A DNA stretch of 64,000 nucleotides, from the NCBI RefSeq assembly GCF_001792775.2, contig NZ_MLGE02000010.1, positions 1 to 64,000 on the forward strand, given 5' to 3'. The position numbers were made by a program, and so were the translations under genes. The DNA comes from Staphylococcus pseudintermedius (GTDB taxonomy: Bacteria > Bacillota > Bacilli > Staphylococcales > Staphylococcaceae). The notes beneath the pieces are model-generated. The model did not search any database and had not been told where the DNA came from. It saw nothing but the letters and a program-made list of their open reading frames with translations. Shown here piece by piece: positions 20,172 through 29,774 of this stretch (position 1 is the first letter of the stretch; each line of letters starts with the position of its first letter).

Positions 20172-20322
20172 TTGCCATAAACTGTTAGATGACAAGAACT
20201 TCCCGAGACTGTTGATGAATCAGACCCAGCCGAAAATCCAATACAGCTTCATTTAAATGTACACTACACTCAAGCTGAATTGAGTTGAGGCCCCCTAAGA
20301 AAGCAAAGGTTAGTTCTGCAAA
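20172..20322 (-). repeat. Core palindromic repeat module, diverged copy
   Basis: Starts TTGCC and ends TGCAA. The middle retains CCCGAGACTGTTGATGAATC, AGCCGAAAATCCA and GAGTTGAGGCCCCCTAAGAA, which match the reverse orientation of the copies at 32961 and 57071. It is more decayed than the others. The rest of the gap 19892-20370 shows no gene. Confidence 0.55.
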
Positions 20323-20370
20323 CTAGAAAACCCTTTAAATATATGAGTATGTATCAAAAACAGGACATAT

Positions 20371-20406
20371 TAAAAAAGCGAACACTAGAAATTCTAGCGC
20401 TCGCTC
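20371..20406 (-). terminator. Terminator of the DJ-1/PfpI gene
   Basis: GCGAACACTAGAA pairs with TTCTAGCGCTCGC. On the minus strand it is followed by six Ts. Confidence 0.88.
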
Positions 20407-20421
20407 TCAATCAATCACATA

Positions 20422-20934
20422 TTATTTAAATTGATTTACAATTTCTCTATTAAAGTCATCTAAGTCATCAGGTGTACGACTTGTTACTAATTTTTTATCA
20501 ACAACAACAGATTCGTCAACAACGTTTGCACCTGCGTTAGATAAGTCTTTACGTACATTAAGCACAGCCGTTAAAGTACGACCTTTTAACTCATCTGTGT
20601 CAATTAAAATTTGGGGTCCGTGGCAAATGGCGAATGATGGTAAATCTTCTTTTAAGAAATATTTCGCGAAAGTACCAAATCTTTGTTCTGCATCTCCACG
20701 TAATATGTCTGGTGAGAATCCACCTGGTAATAATAAACCATCATAATCTTCTGGTTTTGCATCAGCAATAGATAAATCCACAGTCACTTTAGTCCCGTGT
20801 TTACCTACAACTTCAGCATTGGCAGTTGTACCAATGACTACCGTTTCATGGCCCGCTTCTTCAAGTGCTTCTTTGGGGCTTGTGAATTCAACATCTTCAA
20901 ATTCGTCTGCTAATAATACAGCTACTTTTGCCAT
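20422..20934 (-). CDS. DJ-1/PfpI family protein (type 1 glutamine amidotransferase-like)
   Basis: A 170-residue DJ-1/ThiJ/PfpI protein, homologous to S. aureus SAV1875. The nucleophile elbow AICHGPQ places the redox-active cysteine at C104 next to H105, and the conserved acidic residue lies in ADEFEDVEF. Family members act as glyoxalases, deglycases, chaperones or oxidative-stress proteins; the activity here cannot be chosen from sequence. The frame extends 4 residues upstream, but ATG 20934 begins the conserved [10 protein letters not shown] and is preferred. It is likely monocistronic, with its own terminator. Confidence 0.87.
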   Translation of the reverse strand: MAKVAVLLADEFEDVEFTSPKEALEEAGHETVVIGTTANAEVVGKHGTKVTVDLSIADAKPEDYDGLLLPGGFSPDILRGDAEQRFGTFAKYFLKEDLPSFAICHGPQILIDTDELKGRTLTAVLNVRKDLSNAGANVVDESVVVDKKLVTSRTPDDLDDFNREIVNQFK

Positions 20935-21012
20935 AATTTGCATCACCTTTCTTTTAAATATCTATTTCAATGTATACCCCAAAGTAAATCGTTCAAACAT
21001 ATTGACCCATAT

Positions 21013-21174
21013 TTATTGACGTAATTGATTCACTTTCGCTTCAAGTTGGTCTAACAATTGAAGCCATTCGTCGATATCCGCAACATCCACCTTGTTTGGA
21101 TCCGCATGTTCAATCTCTTCTAAAAATTGAGAAAGTCTCTCTTTCACTTGATTCATAGTTTGTGGCTCTTCCAT
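21013..21174 (-). CDS. Small conserved staphylococcal protein (SE1561-like)
   Basis: A 53-residue acidic, helical protein starting MEEPQTMNQVKERLSQFLEE and ending EAKVNQLRQ. A strong AAAGGAG site sits 8-9 bp before ATG 21174, and codon use is normal. It contains a repeated pattern of Leu and Glu/Lys heptads consistent with a short coiled coil. I believe it belongs to the small SE1561 family annotated in staphylococci, but that is from memory. No function is known. It is divergent from the YfkAB gene. Confidence 0.75.
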   Translation of the reverse strand: MEEPQTMNQVKERLSQFLEEIEHADPNKVDVADIDEWLQLLDQLEAKVNQLRQ

Positions 21175-21289
21175 ACTTTACGATTCTCCTTTATAATTGC
21201 AGTTGTCATAGTTATATTAACATGAATTTGATTTTCCTCAATGGTAAATATCAAGTGATCATGTATTTTAAGATGAGGAGTTTTTAAAA

Positions 21290-22429
21290 ATGTTAACGAC
21301 CCAAAAGGAGCCTATTTCAATATTTAATGACCCGTGGGAGCCTTATATAGATATAGAACAATACGGTCAATTGACGCTGAGCAACGTGGAATTCACGACA
21401 ACGAATTTGTGTAATATGCGTTGTAGTCATTGTGCTGTGGGCTATACATTACAAACGAAAGACCCCGATATATTACCGATGTCATTAATTTTACAACGTT
21501 TAGATGAAATTCCAACGTTACGTACGATTTCTATTACGGGTGGCGAGCCCATGTTTTCAAAAAAATCAATTCGTGAAGTAGTTAAACCATTATTAAAGTA
21601 CGCATATCAACGTGGAATATATGTCCAATTGAATTCGAATTTAACTTTACCGTTAGACCGTTATTTGGACATTGCAGAATATATTGATGTCCTCCATATT
21701 TCACACAATTGGGGCACAATTGATACTTTTACTGAAGTCGGTTTCGGTGCGATGGAAAAGCAGCCCCCATTAAAAGCGAAATTGAAATTGTATGAACAAA
21801 TGATTTCAAACGCACGTACTTTAAGTGAGCAAGGAATGTTCGTCTCAGCAGAAACGATGTTAAACAAAAGTACCTATCCACATCTCACGTCTATTCATCG
21901 TGAAGTCGTGAATGATATGAAATGTCAACGTCATGAAATTCATCCGATGTACCCTGCTGATTTTGCGAGCCAATTGGAAGTGCTCGATTTGAAAACGATG
22001 AAAGAAGCCATTTCACATTTATTAGATGTGCGTGATTCAAACACGTGGATGTTGTTTGGAACTTTGCCGATATTCCCTTGTTTGCAAGATGAAGCAGATG
22101 CGAAATTACGTCAAAAGCTAAAACAAGCACCGAATGTAACGATGCGTAATGATCCTGATGGCCGCAGTCGCTTAAATGTGAATGTGTTTACGGGAGATGT
22201 TATTGTGACAGATTTTGGTGATGAAACAGGTACAATTTCTAATATTCGTCATGATCAATTGACGGATGTATTCCAAAGATGGTTGGACAGTCCTTTAGCT
22301 CAGGCAATTAATTGTCATTGTCCAAAATTTGAATGTCTCGGACCGAATATTCTTGTTAAAAATATGTATTATCCAAATGTTGATTTTAAGGTACAAGAAG
22401 CGCGTATGCATACACTTTTTAATCAATAA
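21290..22429 (+). CDS. yfkAB: Radical SAM protein of the YfkAB family
   Basis: A 379-residue radical SAM enzyme. The cluster motif CNMRCSHC (CxxxCxxC) lies near residue 41, with ISITGGEP as the SAM-binding GGE motif. The C-terminal CHCPKFEC is the CxCxxxxC motif that defines the YfkAB family. The substrate is unknown. The gene is conserved in Bacillus and Staphylococcus and is unrelated in context to the accessory radical SAM gene at 40690. A GAGGAG site precedes ATG 21290, and a bidirectional terminator follows. Confidence 0.88.
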   Translation: MLTTQKEPISIFNDPWEPYIDIEQYGQLTLSNVEFTTTNLCNMRCSHCAVGYTLQTKDPDILPMSLILQRLDEIPTLRTISITGGEPMFSKKSIREVVKPLLKYAYQRGIYVQLNSNLTLPLDRYLDIAEYIDVLHISHNWGTIDTFTEVGFGAMEKQPPLKAKLKLYEQMISNARTLSEQGMFVSAETMLNKSTYPHLTSIHREVVNDMKCQRHEIHPMYPADFASQLEVLDLKTMKEAISHLLDVRDSNTWMLFGTLPIFPCLQDEADAKLRQKLKQAPNVTMRNDPDGRSRLNVNVFTGDVIVTDFGDETGTISNIRHDQLTDVFQRWLDSPLAQAINCHCPKFECLGPNILVKNMYYPNVDFKVQEARMHTLFNQ

Positions 22430-22445
22430 CGAATAGATGCGTGCT

Positions 22446-22490
22446 AAAAAAGGCTAGGAAGCAGTTTTTGACGTTTCCCAGCCTTTCTAT
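22446..22490. terminator. Bidirectional terminator between yfkAB and the thioesterase gene
   Basis: AAAGGCTAGGAA (22449-22460) pairs with TTTCCCAGCCTTT (22474-22486). T-rich tracts follow on both strands, serving two convergent genes. Confidence 0.88.
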
Positions 22491-22493
22491 TGT

Positions 22494-23015
22494 TTATTGC
22501 TTAAATTCTAATTCTGAAATAAATTGCAATGTTTGTTTACTTTCTTGTCTTCTTGCTTTTCGACGTGCTACACGGGCTTCAGCTGTTTCGTGAAACCATT
22601 TTTCTGCTTCCGTTTCAGGATATACTGCAGGCACTTTTGTTGGCTTGCCGTCATCATCTAATGCGACAAAAGTTAAAAAGCTGAGTGCTGCTAACTCCTG
22701 CTTATTGTTCGGAATATCTTCAATTAAAATTTGAACACAAACTTCCATTGATGAACTACCTGAATACGAAACCATCGCGATATACGTTAAAATGTCACCG
22801 TTACGAATCGGTTTTAAAAAGTCTACTGAATCTGTAGACGCCGTCACGACAGTTTGATTCGCATGTTTCATTGCACAAATTGCCGCAATTTCATCAATAT
22901 TCGCCATCATTGTACCACCGAACAACGTCCCGAGATGATTGGTGTCTTGTGGAAATACTTGTCTCGATTTATAAACTTTCGAATCTTGCATCGCTTTTTT
23001 ATCTATTTTTGCCAT
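22494..23015 (-). CDS. Acyl-CoA thioesterase, hotdog fold (YkhA-like)
   Basis: A 173-residue cytoplasmic single-hotdog thioesterase. The helix signature GTLFGGTMMANIDEIAAICA contains the catalytic Asp, and QVFPQDTNHLG precedes it as in the BFIT/YkhA group. These enzymes hydrolyse acyl-CoA esters of varied chain length; the specific substrate is unknown. The basic C-terminus (RVARRKARRQES) is typical of staphylococcal members. It lies 18 bp downstream of the aminopeptidase gene and is probably cotranscribed with it. Confidence 0.87.
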   Translation of the reverse strand: MAKIDKKAMQDSKVYKSRQVFPQDTNHLGTLFGGTMMANIDEIAAICAMKHANQTVVTASTDSVDFLKPIRNGDILTYIAMVSYSGSSSMEVCVQILIEDIPNNKQELAALSFLTFVALDDDGKPTKVPAVYPETEAEKWFHETAEARVARRKARRQESKQTLQFISELEFKQ

Positions 23016-23033
23016 GTCGTCACCTCAATATGT

Positions 23034-24266
23034 TTAATTGCTCCAATTTCCGTCTTTAAATATTTGTTCTTTTGTACCATCTTCAAGTACACCGTAAATA
23101 TTAAGGTCACTACTACCAATCATAAAGTCCACATGTGTTAATGAATCATTCAAACCATGGGCTTTCAGTTCTTCAGCCGTCATTTCAGTCCCACCTTGCA
23201 AATTAAACGCATATGCAGCACCTAATGCAATATGGCATGATGCATTTTCATCAAACAATGTATTAAAGAAAATCGTGTTTTTATTTGAAATCGGTGAATC
23301 ATCTGGCACTAATGCGACCTCACCTAAACGACGCGCACCTTCGTCCGTGTCTAGTAAGTCTGCTAAAACTGCTTCTCCTTGTTTCGCTTCAAAATCAACG
23401 ACAGCGCCATCTTTAAACGTTAATTTGAAACCATCAATAATGGTGCCGTTATAACTGAGCGGTAATTTATTAGTGACATAACCATTCACATTGTTACAAT
23501 CTGGTGCAGTGAACACCTCTTCAGTCGGGATGTTTGCGATAAAACCTTGACCTTGTTCTGTATAACTCATCGGTTCTTCCCAAATATGGCCTTTCGGTAA
23601 GCCAATATGTAAGTCTGTTCCTTCTGAAACGAAATGAAGCGCTGTATAAGCTTTGTCGTTCAACATTGCTGCACGCACTTTTAAGTTTTGTGCATGTCTT
23701 TCCCAGTTTTCAATTGGATCATTGCCATCGACGCGTACAATACTCAAAATATCTTCTAAAAACCTCGCCATCGCTTCTTCATCACTTAATTCAGGATACA
23801 CACGGTTTGCCCATGCTTGGGAAGGATAACATGCAACAAGCCACGGGAAACTATTTTTTTGTGCTGCAATCATGTATGGTTTAAAAGCTTTTGCGTATTG
23901 ACGTTGTGCCGCCTTTAATTTGTCAGAATCGATGCCATTCAGTAAATCTGGATCTTCTGATAAGAGTGCTAGCATACATGCACCACGGTTCACGTAATCC
24001 ATGCGTTCTTCTACGTCATAGCCTTTAACCTCTTGTTCAAAAAATGAAGTCGGCTCATTTTCGTAAGTCAGACGTTTAACTTGAGGATCCTCATATTTCA
24101 CTCTTACATCCGAGGCCCCTGCTGCATAAGCTTCTTTTACAATTAAACGTGTGAAGTCCACGGTTTCTACAGATGTGCGAATGTACACAGGTTGACCTTG
24201 TTGCACATTCATCCCCACACGTACGAGCAATTTAGCATATTGTTGTAATCGTTTCTCAGTTGTCAT
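23034..24266 (-). CDS. ampS: Aminopeptidase of peptidase family M29
   Basis: A 410-residue thermophilic-type metalloaminopeptidase (AmpS/PepS/aminopeptidase II). The C-terminal half holds the metal-binding regions [19 protein letters not shown] and [16 protein letters not shown], which supply the His, Glu and Asp ligands of the dinuclear site. The frame begins at 24281, but ATG 24266 with GGGAGG upstream is the correct start. It is 21 bp downstream of the DUF1128 gene and upstream of the thioesterase, suggesting a three-gene operon. Confidence 0.9.
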   Translation of the reverse strand: MTTEKRLQQYAKLLVRVGMNVQQGQPVYIRTSVETVDFTRLIVKEAYAAGASDVRVKYEDPQVKRLTYENEPTSFFEQEVKGYDVEERMDYVNRGACMLALLSEDPDLLNGIDSDKLKAAQRQYAKAFKPYMIAAQKNSFPWLVACYPSQAWANRVYPELSDEEAMARFLEDILSIVRVDGNDPIENWERHAQNLKVRAAMLNDKAYTALHFVSEGTDLHIGLPKGHIWEEPMSYTEQGQGFIANIPTEEVFTAPDCNNVNGYVTNKLPLSYNGTIIDGFKLTFKDGAVVDFEAKQGEAVLADLLDTDEGARRLGEVALVPDDSPISNKNTIFFNTLFDENASCHIALGAAYAFNLQGGTEMTAEELKAHGLNDSLTHVDFMIGSSDLNIYGVLEDGTKEQIFKDGNWSN

Positions 24267-24287
24267 ATAAAAACCTCCCAATTCGAA

Positions 24288-24491
24288 TTACTTGCGAATA
24301 TCACCTAATGCTTCAGTAATACCTGTCATTTCACGTGGTGTAAAGTCACGTTTCGAAGTGACAAACGCATGTATATCTTCTATATCTTCACGATCATTTT
24401 CACTATAGTTTTCTGGATCAATTAATCCGGGGTTTACTAAATTTAAACGATTGCGTATTTCTACAATCATTTCTTCAATAGATTTTGACAT
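24288..24491 (-). CDS. UPF0435/DUF1128 family small protein
   Basis: A 67-residue acidic protein with the family features EEMIVEIRNRLNLVNPGLID near the N-terminus and DFTPREMTGITEALGDIRK at the C-terminus. It is found in Bacillus and Staphylococcus, usually beside a low-molecular-weight tyrosine phosphatase and aminopeptidase, exactly as here. No function has been assigned. It is the first gene of the probable operon 24491-22494. Confidence 0.87.
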   Translation of the reverse strand: MSKSIEEMIVEIRNRLNLVNPGLIDPENYSENDREDIEDIHAFVTSKRDFTPREMTGITEALGDIRK

Positions 24492-24624
24492 TTATCTCAT
24501 CCTTTCGTCTCCAATATTTTATCAAAGTGATGAATATTTGAAAAATTTTTGTCGCTATCACTTTCGAATTGTTTTAAAAAAGGCTAAAATGGGCATATAG
24601 ATTTAGAACATGGAGGTTATCTGC

Positions 24625-25083
24625 ATGACAACAGTTGCTTTTGTATGTTTAGGTAATATTTGTCGATCTCCTATGGCTGAGGCAATTATGCGCCAACGTC
24701 TAAAGGATCGCAATATTGACGACATTGAAGTATACTCGAGAGGGACAGGTCGCTGGAATTTAGGTGAACCCCCTCATCAAGGTACACAAAAAATTTTAAA
24801 AGCACATGACATTCCTTTCGATGGGATGATTAGCGAATTATTTACAGAAACGGATGATTTTGATTACATTATTGCCATGGATCAAAGTAATGTAGATAAT
24901 ATTAAGGACATTAATCCTCATCTTAAAGGTAAGGTGCACAAATTGCTTGAATTCAGTGATATGGAGGAAACAGACGTTCCAGACCCATATTACACAAATA
25001 ATTTTGAAGGTGTTTATGAAATGATTCAGTCATCTACGGATCATTTAATAGACTATATTCTTAAAGACACACGAAAGGGGTAA
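24625..25083 (+). CDS. ptpA: Low-molecular-weight protein tyrosine phosphatase PtpA
   Basis: A 152-residue LMW-PTP. The P-loop CLGNICRS places the nucleophile at C8 and the phosphate-binding arginine at R14; the general-acid Asp lies in DPYYTN near residue 122. S. aureus PtpA is secreted without a signal peptide and acts on host proteins. The ATG at 24610 is part of the ATGGAGG ribosome binding site, so the start is ATG 24625. Seven bp separate it from the YtxH-like gene, so the two are likely cotranscribed. Confidence 0.93.
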   Translation: MTTVAFVCLGNICRSPMAEAIMRQRLKDRNIDDIEVYSRGTGRWNLGEPPHQGTQKILKAHDIPFDGMISELFTETDDFDYIIAMDQSNVDNIKDINPHLKGKVHKLLEFSDMEETDVPDPYYTNNFEGVYEMIQSSTDHLIDYILKDTRKG

Positions 25084-25090
25084 CATCATT

Positions 25091-25378
25091 ATGCAAAACA
25101 AATTATTACCTGGAATCTTAATTGGGGCTACAGTCGGTGGTGCGATTGCGTTAATCGACAAAAACACACGCCGTTCTGTGAAAACATCAGTGAATAACAT
25201 TAAAACAGGGCAACGTTCAAGCCAACCTTCTAAGTTCACTCAAGTGAAAGATGAAGTATTATACTGGAAAAATACGTTTGACGAAATTCGTCGTAACAAT
25301 CCAGAACTAGAACGTTCTTTACGCAACGCAAAAGATACGTTTATGGAACGCAAAAACAACAAACAAATTGGTCTTTAA
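25091..25378 (+). CDS. YtxH domain-containing protein
   Basis: A 95-residue protein with an N-terminal glycine-rich hydrophobic segment (LLPGILIGATVGGAIALI) followed by a basic, helical tail. This is the YtxH layout of small general-stress membrane-associated proteins. It follows ptpA by 7 bp with an AAAGGGG site. Function is unknown. Confidence 0.8.
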   Translation: MQNKLLPGILIGATVGGAIALIDKNTRRSVKTSVNNIKTGQRSSQPSKFTQVKDEVLYWKNTFDEIRRNNPELERSLRNAKDTFMERKNNKQIGL

Positions 25379-25513
25379 TCTAACCATTTTTAGAACTATC
25401 GTTGGATGACAATGACATCTTAAGTATGAACAGCTCATATGACTCACATTGATACGTTCACATTTCAATGCATTGACGCTATATGTCGTTCATATGTTTG
25501 ATGTCGTCTGTCA

Positions 25514-25578
25514 TACCCAAGGGCAATTTCAATGCACATTTTATGATGCCTTGGAGATTGCCCCTTTTAATTTTTAAG
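25514..25578 (+). terminator. Hairpin between the ytxH-like gene and yihY
   Basis: AAGGGCAATTTCA pairs with GGAGATTGCCCCTT, followed by TTAATTTTT. It lies between two plus-strand genes and just upstream of the yihY ribosome binding site (AAGGAG at 25581). It is probably a terminator for the upstream pair, but an attenuator of yihY is possible. Confidence 0.6.
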
Positions 25579-25593
25579 ATAAGGAGTTTAGCT

Positions 25594-26931
25594 ATGTCTA
25601 AAAACGAACAACAGTCAGAAGGCTTTATTGATAAAGTCAAAAAGACAATTTCTAATGACGATCATGCGCAAAATCAAAAAGAAGAAACGCCTTCTCCTGA
25701 TCGAAAAGGAGATGCGACAGGTGAAACGGAAGAGAAGCATAAATTCGTAAAGCCTCAACCGTTTCAATCTAAAGAAGCACCGAAAGAAAATCAAACATTT
25801 TTCGTTTCAAGAATTAACAAACCAGCCAAATATACAGACCGTCCGAACTTTTTTAACTATTTAATTTATCGTATTGGAAAAGACGATGCATCTGGATTAG
25901 CCGCACAACTTGCTTACTATTTTATGTTGTCGCTTTTTCCAATGTTGATTTTCATCTTATCGCTCGTCCCACTCTTTAACATTGATAGCGATACGATTAC
26001 AGCACAAATTTCAAAGAATGCCCCTGCAGAAACGTCCTCCATCATTACCGGTATTATTGATGATGTCATGGGTAATGCAAGTGGTGGTCTACTCTCAATC
26101 GGGTTGATCTTGGCATTGTGGACAGCATCGAACGGAATGACTGCGATGATGAATGCTTTTAACGTCGCTTATGATGTTGAAGATAGCCGTAACTTTGTCG
26201 TATCGAAGTTGTTAGCGATTTTCTTTACATTATTAATTGGGATTACATTACCACTCACACTCGTCTTATTTACGTTTGGTGAGCAAATCGGCAACTTATT
26301 ATTCGGACCACTAGGCCTAGACGAACAAGTTCGTTGGGTATTTAGTCTGTTACGTACTGCCCTTCCTGTATTAGCTGTACTGATTGTTTTTACAATTATA
26401 TATACGTTAGCACCAAATGTGAAAATTCGATTTAAATCGGTTATTCCTGGTGCCCTATTCTCAACGATTGTATGGATTTTAGGTTCATTGGCATTTGGTT
26501 TTTACGTTTCAAACTTTGCCAACTACTCTAAAACGTATGGTAGTATCGGAGGCGTGATCGTTTTAATGTTATGGTTGTACATCACTGGCTTTATTTTAAT
26601 TATTGGTGCTGAAATCAATGCGATTGTTCATCAACGTAAAGTCATTAAAGGCAAAACACCTGAAGAAGAAACGTATGATGAACTTGAAGCAGAAGACGAA
26701 GAAGACTTAGCTGAAGCACATAATAATTATGGCGAAAAAGACGATAAACAAGTGAATGATGATCAAGAAACAAACGACACGCGCCATAAAGAGAGCGTAC
26801 AGAACACAGCGTCTGAATCAACACATGACACGACCACGTCAACAGACCGTGCACCACAATACAAAGAACCAGAAATAGTCGAACGCACGAATACAGGTCG
26901 TTCAAAGCATATTAAAACAACAGAAGATTAA
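25594..26931 (+). CDS. YihY/UPF0761 (BrkB-like) inner membrane protein
   Basis: A 445-residue protein. The charged N-terminal 85 residues are followed by the YihY/BrkB membrane domain of about six hydrophobic segments (roughly 105-350), including GLAAQLAYYFMLSLFPMLIF and SKTYGSIGGVIVLMLWLYI. A long acidic, Thr/Asp-rich low-complexity C-terminal tail of about 90 residues follows. Despite the old RNase BN label, the family is a putative transporter of unknown substrate. The start is ATG 25594 after AAGGAG, not the upstream opening of the frame. Confidence 0.87.
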   Translation: MSKNEQQSEGFIDKVKKTISNDDHAQNQKEETPSPDRKGDATGETEEKHKFVKPQPFQSKEAPKENQTFFVSRINKPAKYTDRPNFFNYLIYRIGKDDASGLAAQLAYYFMLSLFPMLIFILSLVPLFNIDSDTITAQISKNAPAETSSIITGIIDDVMGNASGGLLSIGLILALWTASNGMTAMMNAFNVAYDVEDSRNFVVSKLLAIFFTLLIGITLPLTLVLFTFGEQIGNLLFGPLGLDEQVRWVFSLLRTALPVLAVLIVFTIIYTLAPNVKIRFKSVIPGALFSTIVWILGSLAFGFYVSNFANYSKTYGSIGGVIVLMLWLYITGFILIIGAEINAIVHQRKVIKGKTPEEETYDELEAEDEEDLAEAHNNYGEKDDKQVNDDQETNDTRHKESVQNTASESTHDTTTSTDRAPQYKEPEIVERTNTGRSKHIKTTED

Positions 26932-26963
26932 ACAACACTGTACCAATCTTGGGAGGAAGTCTA

Positions 26964-27545
26964 ATGACATTACTAGAACACATTTTAGAATACAACGAAG
27001 AATTTGTAGCGAATAAAGCGTACGAAGCTTATTCAACAAGTAAAACACCTTCAAAAAAAGCGGTATTACTCACTTGTATGGATACACGCTTGCAAGATTT
27101 ATCAACCAAAGCACTCGGTTTCAATAATGGGGATTTAAAGGTAGTTAAAAATGCAGGGGCTACGATTAGCCATCCATTCGGTTCAACAATGCGAAGTTTA
27201 CTCGTAGGCATCTATGCATTAGGGGCTGAAGAAATTATTATTATGGGACATAAAGACTGTGGTATGGGAAATATTAATGTCGAAGAAGTGATGACAACGA
27301 TGCAGCAACGTGGTGTCGACCAGCAAGTGATCGATATTCTCAACTACTCTGGCATCGATGTTTCCAACTTTTTAAAAGGCTTTGACGATGTTTATGATAA
27401 TGTAAAACACAACATTGAAATGATTTATGAACATCCGCTATTTGATAATAAAGTGCCGGTTCATGGTCTTGTCATTGAGCCGCATACCGGTGAATTAGAC
27501 CTTGTGCATAACGGTTATGAGCGCGCTGAATCCTATCAAAATTAA
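26964..27545 (+). CDS. can: Beta-class carbonic anhydrase
   Basis: A 193-residue beta-carbonic anhydrase interconverting CO2 and bicarbonate. The zinc ligands are C38, H96 and C99 (GHKDCGMG), and the catalytic dyad is D40-R42 in CMDTRL. The length and spacing fit the short Gram-positive type. The start is ATG 26964 behind TTGGGAGGAAG. It is 32 bp downstream of yihY with no terminator between, so the two are probably cotranscribed. The end of a repeat element supplies the terminator. Confidence 0.92.
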   Translation: MTLLEHILEYNEEFVANKAYEAYSTSKTPSKKAVLLTCMDTRLQDLSTKALGFNNGDLKVVKNAGATISHPFGSTMRSLLVGIYALGAEEIIIMGHKDCGMGNINVEEVMTTMQQRGVDQQVIDILNYSGIDVSNFLKGFDDVYDNVKHNIEMIYEHPLFDNKVPVHGLVIEPHTGELDLVHNGYERAESYQN

Positions 27546-27553
27546 ACGAACTT

Positions 27554-28087
27554 GAGGAGGAGTAGGAGATAAAAATTTATTTCCTACTCCTCCTCATTTT
27601 TTTGACTGTTTCATCACCATTACTGAAATCGATTAATGGTAATCGAGCAGTCGAAAAATAGGGGTAAATGGGATATAGAAAATGTTGCTATCGTTTTCTT
27701 GATTTCATAAATTTGCACTCTGTTTGCGCTGTATTTGATATACGATTGCCTAAAAGGCTGAGACGGCTGATGGAATGCATACATACTGCTGACAGTTACC
27801 GCTTCTCTTTAATAGTGGTTACTGTCAGCAGTAGCTGTCTGACTTCTCAATGTTTGCAAGGGCAGTCAGACGAAATCTTTGTGACACATGAGATTTCTGT
27901 ACTGCTCCGATAATCCACTATTGTCTCAACAAATGTAACAGTTTAATCAAACAGTAGTCAATTGAAGGACCAGTCCCTCGGAATGCGAAGCCATGAGGGC
28001 AATCTAAAGCCTCAAGTCATAGGAAGGGCAAGTACAACAACCATATTACATCAACAGCATCGAAAATTTTTATGTCCTACCTCTTTC
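27554..28087. repeat. TIR-bounded composite element; left end acts as the carbonic anhydrase terminator
   Basis: The left end is a perfect 14-bp stem, GAGGAGGAGTAGGA/TCCTACTCCTCCTC (27554-27595), followed by Ts, eight bp after the carbonic anhydrase stop. The right end reads GCATCGAAAATTTTTATGTC followed by CTACCTC. The core module runs from ATTGCCTAAAAGGCTGAGAC (27745) to GAGGGCAAT (28003) and contains the hairpin ACTGCTGACAGTTACC/GGTTACTGTCAGCAGT. It is closely similar to 9582-10205. No gene is supported. Confidence 0.78.
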
Positions 28088-28111
28088 CCTTTTTATGAAT
28101 ACTCGTACGTT

Positions 28112-28741
28112 CTACTCAATCAAGCCGTGTTGGAAAGCATAAATAACCGCTTGCGTACGATCCTGCACCTCAAGCTTACTTAAAATATTACTCACATGCG
28201 TCTTCACTGTCTTAATCGTAATATGTGATGCACTCGCAATCTCTTGGTTCGAATAGCCTTTTGAAATCAACAACAAAATTTCCATCTCGCGCTCAGTCAA
28301 CAATTCATATAACTCCGCACGCTGCTTCATTCGATTGCGCATTTTCACTAATACTTCCGCTTCAAACACAGACTCACCACGACTCGTTTTACGTACAGCT
28401 TCCGCAATATCATTCGCACTCGTCGTTTTTAAAATGTAACTATCGACACCGGCATCTAACGCTCGATACACTTCTTTATCTTCAATATAACTCGTCAGCA
28501 TCACGACTTTAATATGTGGCAAATCTTTCTTAATTTGCATTGTCGCTTCAACGCCGTCCATATCCGTCATCACTAAATCCATTAAAATTAAATCTGGTTT
28601 CAATTCGTGGGCTTTTGCGATTGCTTCTTTACCTGAGGCACCTTCTCCCACTACTTCGATATCGGGTTGTGTTGATAAATAACTTGAAATCCCAATACGT
28701 ACCATTTCATGATCATCAACAAATAATACTTTAATTGTCAT
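28112..28741 (-). CDS. vraR: Response regulator VraR
   Basis: A 209-residue NarL/LuxR-type regulator of the cell-wall stress response. The receiver domain has the acidic pocket DD9-10 and the phosphorylation site D55 in LILMDLVM. The C-terminal LuxR helix-turn-helix is [20 protein letters not shown]. Phosphorylated VraR induces cell-wall synthesis genes on antibiotic challenge. The start is ATG 28741, which overlaps the vraS end by 11 bp. It is the last gene of vraU-vraT-vraS-vraR. Confidence 0.96.
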   Translation of the reverse strand: MTIKVLFVDDHEMVRIGISSYLSTQPDIEVVGEGASGKEAIAKAHELKPDLILMDLVMTDMDGVEATMQIKKDLPHIKVVMLTSYIEDKEVYRALDAGVDSYILKTTSANDIAEAVRKTSRGESVFEAEVLVKMRNRMKQRAELYELLTEREMEILLLISKGYSNQEIASASHITIKTVKTHVSNILSKLEVQDRTQAVIYAFQHGLIE

Positions 28742-29774
28742 GCTGTTCCTCCTTTTCAAGTGGTGCTTTCACTTCTATTCTCGTCCCCGCATCAGGTAAT
28801 GAGACGATATGAAATGTGGCACCAATCTCTATTGCACGTTCACGCATATTTTTTAATCCATAACTTTGTTCTAACTTTTCATCGACATTAAATCCAATGC
28901 CGTCATCTTGTATACGCAACAATAAATAATCATTGCGGTTAAGTAATTCTACCGTTACTTGCGTCCCCTCAGCATGTCGTAACGTATTGGAAATCGCTTC
29001 TTGGGTAATTCTAAAAAGGTGATCCTCAATGCCTTTAGGTACTTCAAACTCATCAATTTCTTGCACGACTTTAATGGGTACTTTACGTTGTAGATCCGTC
29101 ACAAGCGATTTAATTCCCTCACCTAACGATTTGTCCTTCAATCCTATAGGTCTCAAGTGAAGTAACAGAGCGCGCATTTCAAGTTGTGAGTCTTGCACCA
29201 TTTTTTCTAACGTTGGAATTTGTTGGTCTAACGGTGGTGCTAAATCTGTTTCTTTGATTGCAGACAACATCATACTTGCCGCGAAAAGTTGTTGCGACAC
29301 ACTATCATGCAATTCTCGTGCTAAACGCTGTCGTTCATCTTCTATAATCTTTTTCACCTTCAAATCATTTAAATTATACGTTTCATTCGTTAAATTTTGT
29401 GTTTTAATTCGCATTTTATGCAATTCTTGATTTAATGGGACGAGTGCTTGATATAATTCAATCGTTTCATTATACAGCTCGAGTTGTTGATCATTGATGC
29501 CCACTGTTTCACCTTCAAAGGCACGAACGATTTGTTGCTTGAGCCAATCATTTTGTTGATTGATTTTATAAGCTAACACACTGCCCACAATAATACATAA
29601 AAAAATGACGACTAAATTTAAAAAGATAAAAACAGGAATACCTAAAATTTGTGTATAAAACATGCCTTGAAAGAAAATAATATTGGTGAACACTTTGTCA
29701 ATAAAGAAAAACGCGGTGAGCATACTATATACGAGAATGAGCATCGAACCTATCGCTCGGACGTAGTGATTCAT
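28731..29774 (-). CDS. vraS: Sensor histidine kinase VraS
   Basis: A 347-residue membrane kinase. Two N-terminal transmembrane helices (about 10-33 and 43-67) have almost no extracellular loop between them, which is typical of intramembrane-sensing kinases. They are followed by a HisKA_3 dimerisation domain with the phosphoacceptor in [14 protein letters not shown] and an ATPase domain with DDGIGF. It phosphorylates VraR and is controlled by VraT. It overlaps vraT by 4 bp, consistent with translational coupling. Confidence 0.96.
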   Translation of the reverse strand: MNHYVRAIGSMLILVYSMLTAFFFIDKVFTNIIFFQGMFYTQILGIPVFIFLNLVVIFLCIIVGSVLAYKINQQNDWLKQQIVRAFEGETVGINDQQLELYNETIELYQALVPLNQELHKMRIKTQNLTNETYNLNDLKVKKIIEDERQRLARELHDSVSQQLFAASMMLSAIKETDLAPPLDQQIPTLEKMVQDSQLEMRALLLHLRPIGLKDKSLGEGIKSLVTDLQRKVPIKVVQEIDEFEVPKGIEDHLFRITQEAISNTLRHAEGTQVTVELLNRNDYLLLRIQDDGIGFNVDEKLEQSYGLKNMRERAIEIGATFHIVSLPDAGTRIEVKAPLEKEEQHDN

